A stretch of 64,000 nt of DNA. Origin: Manduca sexta. Taxonomy: Eukaryota; Arthropoda; Insecta; Lepidoptera; Sphingidae. The position numbers and the translations under genes are program-made. Location of the stretch: NCBI RefSeq assembly GCF_014839805.1, contig NC_051142.1:4588001-4652000 (forward strand), written 5' to 3'. Below the pieces are notes generated by a model. That model saw only the letters and a program-made list of their open reading frames with translations. It had not been told where the DNA came from and made no database searches. Positions 1 through 11,500 of the stretch are shown here, piece after piece. The stretch's first letter is position 1; every line of letters begins with the position of its first letter.

Positions 1-1782
1 ATATGCGACTTTAAAATTGTATAGTAACAGTGATCCAAATAGACACAGTTTATGGTGCATTTTTCGAGTTGCTAAATAATTGATCTTGGGTTTTATGAAT
101 ATCAATGTTTAAGTGCTATTTATTATGTATCAGATGTATGCCATGTGTTACTTTTTATAACGAAAATACGTTAAAGATCTTGAGTTGTGACATAAAAGAG
201 TGAAACAAGTGGTTATTCATTTACGAAAACGCTCACGTAGTATTCTAAAGATTTAAATGAGTCATAGTTCTGACATTACTGACCACTAGTATAAACTTGA
301 TCATCCGTCCACCAAATAGGGGCCAGGGTGGAGGCGGCTCTAAATTCCATCTCTCTAGGCTATATACACAGCTCAATATTATACGTCATTCGTACAAAGC
401 TCATCGAGAAATGTCATGGATGTTGATTATTCATTTATTTCACCGAGTTTCACGTAAATCGATATAGGACCGTATTATCAAGGATATAAGTCAGAGGGCA
501 ATCAAAGTATTAAAATTATTACTAGTGCATTCATCTATATTATGTTAACACAGGATGAGCGTTAGGTATATTTTCAAACTTGTCAGTCTTCTGCCAGTCA
601 GATACGTGAGCAATGCATAGTAATGTAATACTAGTATTTTCGTTACAAAAATACATTCGGTAGGAAGTAAGTATTTATTGATGCATAATAGTATTTACAT
701 TATTCTATGATTATATTTTCACGCTATAGTCGCTTTGCTAGTATTACTAGTGTATGGCATTTGGTGCTAGTGCTTTCACGATTATAATACGTTTTTGTTC
801 TGAGGTGAATTAGAATGCACAAACAAATTCCCATTATTTATGTATCAATAATTCTCTTTTGTTCATATTAGTAAAATTCATACTCTACCTTTGTGACTGA
901 CTTGACACAATCTTAATATTTTGATCATTGTATTATGTACCAGTGTTTCTATTAAAATTATTTCCATGTGTGATGATATTTCATCTACACGGTTATTAGC
1001 TGTAATTGAATATGATTTATTGTGTTGTATTTATATCCATTATTTAATTTGTATCAAGGCTATGTCAATAAAATATCTGAATTAATTTTCATGTCATATT
1101 GACTATGTAGAAATATTATCTTCCATTTTTTTGGAAACATGACTTATTCCTATTAACAAAGTATACAACCAAAATCAGCACATTTTTATAATTTTCAATT
1201 AATAGATATTATTGTTGATATTACACCAAAGTGTTTATTTTAAGATAAAAAGTTTTCATTTTTTCTGTGTAAAAGATCTGAATGATGTAAACCTATTATT
1301 TATTTGATCTGTCCATTTAAAATGTTTATCATTTATAAGTATATAATTCTGAATAAAAGTATTTATTGCAAACAATTTTTACTTTCTACTTGCTTTCTCC
1401 TCATATGATTAAATTATTCACATAATAATTATAATTCGATTATTGTCGAGTCGCTAAAAGTTAAACAATATGCAACCATTCAAAATTATATCATGTACAA
1501 CATAAAAAAAATTATGCCTACTCAGTAAAAAAAAGTAACACAAAAGTCCCACAAGAGGACTCCCACATCTCTTTGGTATTGGTTGGTCTTTTATGTTATA
1601 ACATAAGTAAAAAAATATGTTAAAAATGCCTTATGCATTATATTTAACATATTTTTTTAATTCTTTATAAGGTAATGTAGTTAATAAAAAAAAAATATCT
1701 TTCACATGATTTTATATAATCACTAAATAACTTATTTGCTGTAAATTAAAGTAACCATGATGCTTTTCTCAAATATTGTCTA
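1..1782. other. AT-rich stretch without a recognised gene
   Basis: No exon with recognisable protein similarity was found on either strand. Two AATAAA-type signals on the plus strand, near 1068 and 1353, could belong to the 3' UTR of a gene lying left of the window, but no coding sequence is visible to confirm it. The part nearest 1782 is probably the 3' UTR of the ATP5MK-like gene that ends at 1783 on the minus strand. Confidence 0.4.
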
Positions 1783-2888
1783 TTACTTCTTGGATTTCGG
1801 TTTAAGTGTGAAGTATAGGATCATTGCACCGAAGAACGCATAGGTTGCCTTGGCTGTCTGAAAATGAGAAAAAAAAAATTTGAAAACAGGTTATTTTATA
1901 TATCAATCAAGTATAAAAATATAAATTAAAATTTTCTTTTCCAATCAATGGTCGATTCAGCAGATCATTTAACTTGTAAATGCCGGCACATACTAATAAT
2001 GAAACATTATATCAGTATTAATAGATCTATTTTTATCTTAGCAATGACTAAAACAGATGCAACTGCAAATAAATGCTAGCAATTTACGTTCATAAAAGTT
2101 AATTATTACACCTTTACATCTCACAAAACCTCAAGAAATATAAAACTGAGCTAAGTTTATTGTAAAATGTACCTATTCCTGAAGAATGTTTTTAAAAAAA
2201 TCTACACTTTATAATTGTTTCCTCAGGGAAAATTCTATTACCGCTACCAAGCCTCAAGAGTGACTGATTTACTATACAGCAATAAGCCTTCTAGAATAAT
2301 AGTCAAAAATATCAGGCGATTGCTGGGCTGTATCTCTAATGCAATAGACCCAGCCTTCACCATCATACCAGCTAAACCCATTTGCTGGCTTTTACGGCTC
2401 AGCATATTAGGGCTGTCTGCAGCTTCTGGCAATGTGCCTAGTCGACCAATACAAACATTACTATGAAATTACACCAGAGGATGAATTTGTGGTTAAAACC
2501 TTTTATCCATGCCACACATATTTTATTATTTTTATTAATACAGATATAATTTTTAAAAAAATTTGGTTAGAGATTCCTACTCTTCTAAAGAGATGCGACA
2601 AAATAGTGCCTAAATTAAACTTGTTTGAACCCGAATGCTTGAATCTCGGGAAAGCTCTTAAACGTTCTTAGTCTTTCTTCTTTAGGAATTCAAAAACATA
2701 ACATGTTTTTTTAATGGCATGCAAAATGTAGTATACTTATCTTCTTGAGATCATAACCTCTTAGTATCTAACTGTGAGTGATTAGAAATATAATGTGTAC
2801 TTACGTTTGCTCTGCCTCTGTTTGTGTGGCTGTTGAAGTATTTGGACAGCCCCTTGAACTGGGATTCATCGACAGAGTCTCCGGCCAT
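1783..2888 (-). CDS. ATP5MK: ATP synthase membrane subunit K (DAPIT/USMG5), canonical copy
   Basis: Two coding exons, 2805-2888 and 1783-1857, join in phase 0 to give 52 residues. DAPIT is a tiny single-pass subunit of mitochondrial ATP synthase that supports dimer formation. The first exon encodes MAGDSVDESQFKGLSKYFNS and continues to GRAN. The second starts TAKATYAFFGAMILYF and ends with a basic PKSKK tail. Family hallmarks seen: the KGLSKYFNS block, GRxN at the exon junction, one hydrophobic segment at about residues 32-44 and the lysine-rich C-terminus. Length matches the family (about 50-60 residues). An AG acceptor lies one base before the ATG, so a 5' UTR intron is likely, with a candidate noncoding exon ending near 3019. 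The donor is GTAAG and the acceptor TTTTCAG. A second copy lies directly upstream on the same strand. Confidence 0.88.
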
Positions 2889-3019
2889 TCTGGAATATAA
2901 ATTCACGCAGTATATTATTATCTTACTTGTCGGGTGCAGAATTTGTGACAATTTATCGTTTAAAATTTAAACAGAGATGTAAAAAAATTGTATTTGCTTA
3001 AAAAAATAAAAAATCTACC

Positions 3020-3135
3020 TGATAGGAAATAAATTGATCCTTATGTAATGCGAGCAGAAATCAGAATTGTGATCTTCGAGAAGACGGAACTCGGCGTTTA
3101 CACGACTCACTATGACGGCAGGATAGCTTGTCGAA
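3020..3135 (-). other. Candidate 5' UTR exon of the canonical ATP5MK copy
   Basis: On the minus strand a CAG|GTAGAT donor-like site occurs near 3019, and an acceptor lies one base before the ATG at 2888. A noncoding first exon here would explain that acceptor. The right boundary and the transcription start cannot be read from sequence. Confidence 0.3.
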
Positions 3136-3352
3136 TTACTTATTAGAGCGAAAAAGACAACATGCAATACATGCTACATAATATCTACGTCCGATGTTTT
3201 AAAAAAATATGCACATTACGTACGTCGTATGTATGGAGTTGTATGTCAATCGTAACGTTTTATTATTTTTTTAGTAAATACCTACATAATATGAATAATT
3301 TTATTAATTTTCATAATGATATACTCACCAAAGCCATTAGAAATATTTAGAA

Positions 3353-5174
3353 TTATTTGTGGTGTTTTGATTTCGGTTTCGCTTTGAAAAACTTGTGGTA
3401 TATGTAATACAACGCGACAACAGACATGGTGACTTTTGCCGTCTGCGAAAAAGAGAAAAAAAAATTCGTGATGCTCTCAAAATATACTTACAAGTTTATT
3501 GGAAATTTGGAATATTTTTAAATGCAGCGAGTAGGTAAGTATTTCGTACCCAGTAACCGTAACTGGTTATATATTCTTTGTTCGTACCAGGGCCGTAGGG
3601 GGGGGGGTCATTGTGGGGCAATGCCCTACCTTAATAATTAACAAAATTGTACATTACTATTCAATGAAAATATATGGAGCAGCGGGTTTTTTATTTTACT
3701 ATTTGGAAGTTGGTCCCATATTAAGAATTATTCGTATAGATGGGTGAAATAACTCTCTTTCAAGATTTATGGGAATTTTGTTATAATCTGTATATTACCT
3801 TAACAATTACCTAAGTATTAAACTTTTTTTTTGCTCACGTTCACGAGTCAAGGAAACCAAAAATCGATTGAGCAGATCAGATTTAGTAACATTTTTATTT
3901 CCGCCCTGCTTGTAATAACAGCTGCCCTACCTTAAATTTAAGTCTAGCTACGAACCTGGTTCGTACCTAGCAATGATTTCAGTAGTGAGGGTAGATAGTA
4001 ATTTTAACTACTTAAGTACTAAGTACAAAAATAAAGTAACTTGGAAGGTATATTAGGGCCTATTAATTATAATTTGAACCATATTGAAAGTATTTGCATG
4101 TTATTCCTTTTTCGTAGGAAGTTAGGTAAGTACCTTCATCATCACTAATTGCTGCAACAATGAAAGTCTTTTACTACGGCTCTTGCCTTAGAATTTGCTC
4201 TATTTATATTATATATATATACCTACATACCATGCCACATTCATTAAGGAGGTGCCTCCAGCAAAACGGCGCCGTAAACATATTTTTAGAAGCTATCTAA
4301 TCGGCATTTATAATATACACGCATACACACAGACTCATGACTTTTATCCCCGAAGGGGTGGGCACAGGCGCAATTAGTGCACCCATTTTCTGCCATATGT
4401 ATTGCGCAGTTTCATACTGAGTAGAAAAATTCAATACCACTTTGCCTGACCTGGGTCGAACCCGAGACTTCGGCACTGCAGTCGGAGCATAATACAACTA
4501 CGCCAACGGGGCAGTGCATAATACTTAAAGGAAAAAAAACATCATATAGAGATATGACGTTATATTTAAGAGACAATGTGGTCCTCTTCACTTTGGTTAT
4601 TTCCAAATTTTTATATAATATGGATATTGTTTCGCCGGACTGGACCATAATTTTTTATATAAGTACTTAATATGGATATTGTTTTCGGACTCCGTGTATC
4701 GCCTAAATACACGTCATTGCAACCAACACTATTAGATGAACAATTTAAAACATTTTGGTGCTTAGTTTAATATTTTCAAAAAGATCTAAAATTGGTTTTT
4801 ATTGCAATTAATCGCATATCTTTATATTGTTCCCGTCCGTAACTCTGCGCCGTAAATGTATGGAACGAATGCCCTAGGCAATTTTTATAGGGTGGCGTCT
4901 TTAATTGTAGCGATCAGGTGCGACAGCTGGGCACTGGTAGAGGTATACCACTCATATACTGACAGTCCCAAGTCCCAAGTCAACACAAATAAGCACCTAA
5001 TATAGAGTTTGTTGGATAAAATTGAATGTACCTACTTATCGCCGATAGTAGATCATACCAAAATGTTTAGAATTTGACATTACTTACGTTAGCTCTGCCT
5101 CGATTTGTTTGGCTATTGAAATATCTGCTTAGTCCTTTCAAACTGGGGTCATCTTCAACTCCATGACCTGCCAT
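3353..5174 (-). CDS. Diverged tandem paralogue of ATP synthase subunit K (DAPIT-like)
   Basis: Two coding exons, 5088-5174 and 3353-3442, join in phase 0 to give 58 residues. The first exon starts MAGHGVEDDPSLKGLSRYFN and ends GRAN at a GTAAGT donor. The second starts TAKVTMSVVALYYIYHKFFK and ends in a PKSKHHK tail. The intron position and phase are those of the neighbouring canonical copy. The N-terminal half is well kept (LKGLSRYFNSQTNRGRAN). The membrane half has changed: TYAFFGAMILYF is replaced by TMSVVALYYIYHKFF, with more tyrosine and lysine. The frame is open and the splice sites intact, so it is probably a live gene rather than a pseudogene. Unlike the canonical copy, no acceptor directly precedes its ATG. 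The intron holds a hAT-like MITE and a SINE. Location and role of the product are inferred from the family only. Confidence 0.8.
3588..3958. mobile_element. Non-autonomous hAT-like DNA transposon (MITE), 371 bp
   Basis: The ends are short imperfect inverted repeats: CAGGGCCGTAG at the left and the complement of CAGGTTCGTAG at the right. A perfect 8-bp direct repeat, GTTCGTAC, flanks it at 3580-3587 and 3959-3966. An 8-bp target duplication is the signature of hAT-type transposition. No transposase frame is present. It sits in the intron of the diverged ATP5MK paralogue. The superfamily call rests on duplication length and CAGG ends, not on a database match. Confidence 0.72.
4315..4514 (-). 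mobile_element. tRNA-derived SINE, minus orientation
   Basis: Read on the minus strand, the head contains a box-A-like TTGGCGTAGTTG and a box-B-like GGGTTCGACCC. The body matches the SINE copies at 29482 and 32505: AAAGTG, then a TTTTTCTACTCAGTATG-type segment, then CCCCTTCGGGGATAAAAG. It is more degraded than those copies and lies in the intron of the ATP5MK paralogue. Confidence 0.7.
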
Positions 5175-6695
5175 TATGTCGTTATTGTAAAATTTGTTTT
5201 CGAAATATGGTATTATTGCATATCCACACGAGTTGTGTAACAAAAATTGGGAAAAATGTGTAATTGGCATTTTATGTGTGTTTTTTTAAATACTGTTTAG
5301 GCCAGTAGTATTTTCTTATTACCTACATTAAACCTTTTTCGTATGACCTGTTGCCTGTGGCCTGACTTAATGTAGTTACGAATTGTTTCTTTTTTTTGGA
5401 ATATTTGTATTAACTACATCGCCATCAGGTAATTACTTTTTTATAAGAACATTTTTTATTTTTAATAGGAGAAAATGTTATTGCTCACGTTTTGTTCATC
5501 ATAATAGCGATATTTGCATCAAAGTTTGTTCAACCGTTTCTAGTTACATTGCTTAGCATACATTGTGACAGGCCGGTGCGGAGCGAATTTGCAATTTGCG
5601 TGAATAAAAAAAAAGGGATAACTGCTGTATATTTTACAAGTCAATAATTTAACTACTTATACAATATACCGGCCCAGTAAAAAAACACCAACTAGAGGCA
5701 TGTTTCATGAGTTGTAGACTTTTGGATGGTTGGCAGAGGGGAGGATAAGAATTAAAATAAATAAAATTCAGAGGAGCTTTTAGAATTTTTCCAATTTATA
5801 TTAAGGTAATATTTCTTATAAAACGAATCACAAAAGTACTTATGAATTAAGCATGTTTTAACATTAATTTAATTGATTAGGGATTTCTACAATTTGATCA
5901 GTCACAAATCACAATATTATTATGTCTTTGGGCAAAATATTTGTCATGATGGTTAAAAATAGAAATGGTATAAGCATACATAAGGTATAACTATATATAA
6001 TATAATAATAATTTTAAAATTAATTTCATTATTGTAATTAAATTACATGACTATACAATTTGTAAGTGTATTTATTCAATGAGTAGTATTCATTATTCAA
6101 TTTTAGTTAGAAAATTCATCTTGGTGTTGCCAGCATGGAAATATTTTTTTAAAAACTGTAAATCAAGTATATAAATTTCAGCCTGATAATATCTCCATGA
6201 TCATTTAAAAAAATTAAGTAAGTACATAAAAGTTAATAATTATTTAACTGTACTTAATAATACAGTCACTTGACACTTAAAATAACATCCCAAACCTGTT
6301 GGAATTCAAACTACTTAACTTATTTAATTGATGGACTAGTATTCAAATACAATGAGATACATCAACACAATACCATCCAACCATTACATATCAAAAATAT
6401 ATCTATTAAAATATGCAATATCAAAATATATATTTTTGAATTAAGTAATATTAATTTGTAATAGAGCAATACAAATCTCATCTAGTTAAGTATACATTTA
6501 AGCATGTTTTAGATTCCTTGTGAATCCTCTTCATAAGTATATATATTTAAAAAAAATCACACACTCTTCATAGATATTCTCCTCATTTCACAGAGAAAGA
6601 TCACAGCTATGTTAGGACCACATTGAAAATTGCACTATAGGGACCTTACATTATCACTTGGCCTCACAGGCTTAGTCCATAGAGAGCTAGTATTT
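5175..6695. other. Intergenic AT-rich DNA
   Basis: Lies between the ATP5MK paralogue and the 3' end of the LRRC20-like gene. The part near 5175-5300 should hold the promoter and 5' UTR of the paralogue. The part near 6695 should hold the 3' UTR of the LRRC20-like gene. No further exon or structured repeat was recognised. Confidence 0.4.
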
Positions 6696-8567
6696 CTACA
6701 TTAACATATCTTCCTCCCAATCTTCTTTCTCTCTCTCAGATATGGACACTGTAGGCCGCGTAATCTGCTTCAGCTCGTCATGTGTCCGTGCTGGTATTGG
6801 GTTATCACTGAGATCAACATATTCGAGGGCACGCGATCTGGCTAACCGGTCGACGTCTACTTCTGTAAATGTAAATAGACAAAACTGTAATACTGGAATA
6901 TGTGACTATTTTAAAAGTACCATATTATACATATATAGGTATTAAATAGTTATTTTAAGTTACAACACAGTTTCAGTATAGCATAAATATTAAAAAATCA
7001 CACTGTTAGACAGTATCAGCAACTCTGCTTTAAAGTACACATTAGATCATTTTTTAATCAGTGTATTATTTTAATATCTATAACTAAACTATTCTAAATG
7101 CTATAAAATTTCTCTTAAGTGTAATTTTTTTTTAAAGGTAGTTCTTTAAGAACATTATCATTCAAATGTAATAAGTAAATTTAAATGTTATTGTCATAAC
7201 ATATGAACCCAGGAATCCCATAGCTTTGGCACTGAACTAGAATTCTATCAAATAGGGATGCCAGAAATTTTACTTCAAAATAATTTATGTCACCAACTGT
7301 CTGCTTATGACAGTCAAATAGTAACAATGCTAAACAAATAAACTGGTTGCATAATAATGTCAATCATTATAAGGCTTCAAGCATGGGTGATTTAAAATTA
7401 ATCAAGTATTCAGACTATGGAAATTCTAATGTCAACCATTTAAATATTGTTGAATCTTTTGGCTATAGTCCATGAAAATGCGTAGTGTCAATCTGTTAAT
7501 ACATTAGATTTTTACTTTTTATTGATAAATGGCATCACCATACAACTGTTAAGCATTATTAGTGAATGTAAGTTTTAACCTACAAGTTGCAGGAAGTCTA
7601 TAAAGTTACATTAAATTACCTGTTATACATATATTATTACAAAAATTCAAGTACCAATAATTTGATTGTGGTGGGCTAGCAATGTGTGCAGGCTGGGGCA
7701 CTGGAACGTGATGTGTGGAAGGGCAACAAATGTGTTGTGTGAAATGTCCAGCCTCTGCAGACATGCCAGTGTGCACAGCTCATCTGGCAGTCTCGCCATT
7801 TGGTTATTTGATAGGTTTAAATCTGAAAAAAATGAAATAATCAACAGTCAAGTGATGTATAATTTTTTTCTTATAATAGTTATATAGGTAAAAAAAGTAT
7901 TGCATATGAACAATACCTGTAATTAAACTAAATTTAACTGCAAACTTTGGTGGTATCTTAGTGATAACATTTCCACTGAGATCACAGCTCTTCAGTTCTG
8001 TGTGTCGCATCAAGTGGTATACTGCATCAGGTACTTGCATCAGCTGACACTCTGACAAGTCTGAAAAAAGAGAAAGTGTAATATTAATTAAAAAGTTAAA
8101 ATATTAACTTTCTATTTAAATCTGTCTAGGTACTAAATGACTAATTAGGTATCTATCTATTGCATCAGAATGATGAAATAGTTAACAATACAAGACAAGA
8201 AGCCCTTGAAGCGTTTCTGTCATAATTAAAATAGACCATTATTCATGTATTTAAAATAGATGTAAAGCCTATAAAAATTTAGTTATAAAATAGCTTTTGC
8301 ACATCAATAAAATTACAATAAATCTAGCAGTTTGGTCAGAATTATTTGGTATACAGAAAATTGACTGTATTTTTAGTTGAAAGGCTTTTATACTATCTAG
8401 GCTCTAATTCTTATAAGTCATGAGTATAAGAATAGTAGAGCTATCGTTACGTCATCGAGCATATCTATGACCACAATATCTAAGTAATATGAAAGGACAG
8501 TACCTAACACCTGGGTCTCCTGTGCATCCTCACATCTCAGAATAACACGTGTCACAGCCAAGGCCAT
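6696..8567 (-). CDS. LRRC20: LRRC20-like leucine-rich repeat protein (proximal first exon form)
   Basis: Four coding exons on the minus strand: 8504-8567, 7917-8060, 7655-7822 and 6696-6862. All junctions are phase 1 and the total is 543 nt, 180 residues plus stop. The protein starts MALAVTRVILRCEDAQ and runs into successive leucine-rich repeats: DLSECQLMQVPDAVYHL, a CDLSGNVITKIPPKF repeat, DLNLSNNQMARLPDEL, a RLDISHNTFVALP repeat, and a last YVDLSDNPIPARTHDELK repeat. It ends in an acidic tail that closes EDMLM. Repeat number, size and the DLSECQL opening resemble vertebrate LRRC20 (DLAECKL). The function of LRRC20 is not well defined; LRRs usually bind protein partners. No signal peptide or membrane segment is seen. 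A homologous alternative first exon lies at 15141-15303. Confidence 0.8.
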
Positions 8568-11500
8568 TATTTATATTTTTTTATAGTTCACGTTCCCGTA
8601 TTTCAGAAAGTCGCACACCGCACTGGATCACGAAAGCGTAACATGTAATTCTAGTTATTTATAAACATGTAAAATCTATCGGAGTTACAGTTCTCACATT
8701 CGAATACTGTGTGGGTGTATAGGGATTTCACTAGTAATAAAATACCAAATTATAATCTTAAAGTCCACCAATTATTCAGGTTCAAATTTGTTATAAATTT
8801 CATATAAATTGATTTCCAGTAGTGTTGTTATAGTGTTCTTTTCTGTTTAATCATAGTTTAAAGCACCGAAGATCCTAAACGTCAGTGTTTGACATTTAGC
8901 AATTTTATTTTGACATTGACTTACAGCTGTTATTTTGTTTCATTACAAAATATTATGTCGATAAAGAAATTGCAACTTTCTGACCTGTGAAATATAAAAG
9001 GACAAGAAATTTTTTAAGTCAATTGAAAAATATTTCTTTTAGCTGATATTTGAAATCGTAGATCCTAGAAACGCTTATGTATTACGCACATGCATGCACT
9101 ACAAAGGGGCAACTAGTGCACACACTTTTCGCTACTTATATTGTGTATTCCATTTCTATACCATGATTTTTGGAGGTCGATCCTTTTATTACAAATATTA
9201 GATATTTTTAAACGAAGATTTTTTGTAATATTTATCTGACCTTATAGCCTTAATATTGATACAATGAATCATAAGTAACTTTACAAGGAAGTGTATTTAA
9301 CGATTTCTCTACCAGGCTGTACGCTACTTATGGAATAAATTAGTTTAGTAAGGTCAACATGTGTGCTCTAGGCTTGTCGTTCTGCATCGTATAATGCATT
9401 ATTCTCACAGTTGATGTTCTTACATTATGTATTTTGGTAGATGCAATCCTTATTTCTGTGACCTAACTTATGCACGTAATATTTTGAATTTGTCAGTACA
9501 GTTCTTTGTTACAAGAGTTGTTCGTTTCGAGAATAGGTACTATAGGTACTTTTTGGTTGTTCCATTTAAAGTAGGGTACTTATTTTAATGCTTATCGAGA
9601 AAACATATTTTACAACTTATAGTATTTAATTTGCGCTGTCCATGTTTATTACGTTTAAGTCCCTATTAAAAGGATATATTGATAACTCATTGTGTCAGAT
9701 AAAAAAATAATTTAAGCATAGATATGCGCCCGTTAAATACGGAATAGATCCATGTGCGTGCGCCTTCCGCGTGTTAGCGCATTCATTGTGGTTATTCTCG
9801 TCTTCCGGGAGTCTATATGGATGTAGTTAACAATGAGAATAGTTACTTATAGAAAGTTTTTACAGCTACTTGAACCGTGCTCGATGTCTGACATGCATCA
9901 AATATTGCTTTTATGTGTTACCTATTTATTGCAATATTTATTTATCTTAAGCGTGGCAGTTAGATTATGATACCTACTTATATCGATAACATACATAGAC
10001 AAAAATGCAATTTCGCACCTCTTGTCCCATCGTCTTGGACCAAAAGTCTTAGTCTAAAGCGATTCCAGGGTGAATTTTGATTTATTAACGCACAACATAC
10101 TTAGTTGTCCGACGAGGTATCGAACCTAGAAACTTATACTTAACCACGCACCGTGCCAAGCAATAAGAAACCATTTCGTGATTTCACACTATTCCTAATA
10201 TTTAAATGCGTAACCTTGTACAAAAATGTACGAAGAACTAGGTGACACAATTGTAAGAAACGACAATTTAATGCCATTCAAGAATATGGAACTGATTTAC
10301 GGTTCGTTTTGTGAAGATCTAACAACTTATCATACGAACTGCGTAAAAGATTATACAACTCCAAAATAAGAATCTATTATTAGAAATTGCGCCTTAGTCC
10401 AATCCTGATGTTGCCTCTTCAAGACCAAACATTGTTAAGCAAAACAATTCATTAAAACCGTTTTGATTTATTTTACTAAAAATACCAATATAGCACCCTA
10501 CTGTAGCAGTTTATCTACTCTGATAGATCTATGAGAACCTGTATGATAAGATTCACGGGTTAGGCGATTGATATCCAGTTTAAAAAGTATTATTTGAATT
10601 CAGTAATCATTAAGATTTTTTGTATTATTTTATTTTAATAATAATAACACAAAAAATATCGTTGAAAATAAATATCGTTATAATACCACCTATTAGTGAA
10701 AACTTGAGCGAGTGTACACTACTAACTGACTTTTATCGTGTTGCTGATACTACTACTGACGAAAATTACAAAACAAGATTTTAACATAAATTATTTCATG
10801 GACTCATTACCAGGCTCATTATTCGATTGTAACACCTAATTTATTACTTTCAATAAATAAATACACGTATTGCACTTGTGATATATCGGCATATAACATT
10901 GCATAAAGCGATTGTATATCATACATAAGGAATTAATTAAACACATGAAATTAATCCGCGTAACAAAGGCCAGACTGCTCCAGCTCGGATTGGCCTCGGT
11001 GCGTTTCACAATTTTTACACGATATCTTCGTTTACGAAAAACGAATGCAACACACAGCGCTCATTTAAACCTGGCTTAGTTACGTAAAGTCATATTTCGC
11101 GTAATTACTCATACGATGTTTCGAATCGTTATTACACAGTATATAAGGTGCATTTCTCACGATCATTATGTATGATGGATTGCAAGCAATGTGACTCTTA
11201 CGGTTCCTCATTAGTGTCCTCGAATTGCGATAGGCATAATACGACGTAATGGTGTGATAAAAAGTAAACCCAGTGGAAAGTTGTGACAAGTTGAAAATTT
11301 ACCTAATTACGAGGGAAAGCTGAGATAATGTCAGTCACTGCGTACTCTTTTGTTGGACGCTTTGTGTAGACCAGGCACTTACACTGAGGCTGCTCATTTT
11401 ATTTGATGTTATATAATCAGTTATCATGGTCATTGGTCAGTCGTTGTATTCGGTTTATTACATATTTATATATACGCAACATTTTTGCGAACCAAACAAC

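Noticed and set aside
2215..2671. Two overlapping plus-strand ORFs of 80 codons
   Set aside because: They lie in the intron of the ATP5MK gene on the other strand, show no family motif and have AT-driven composition.
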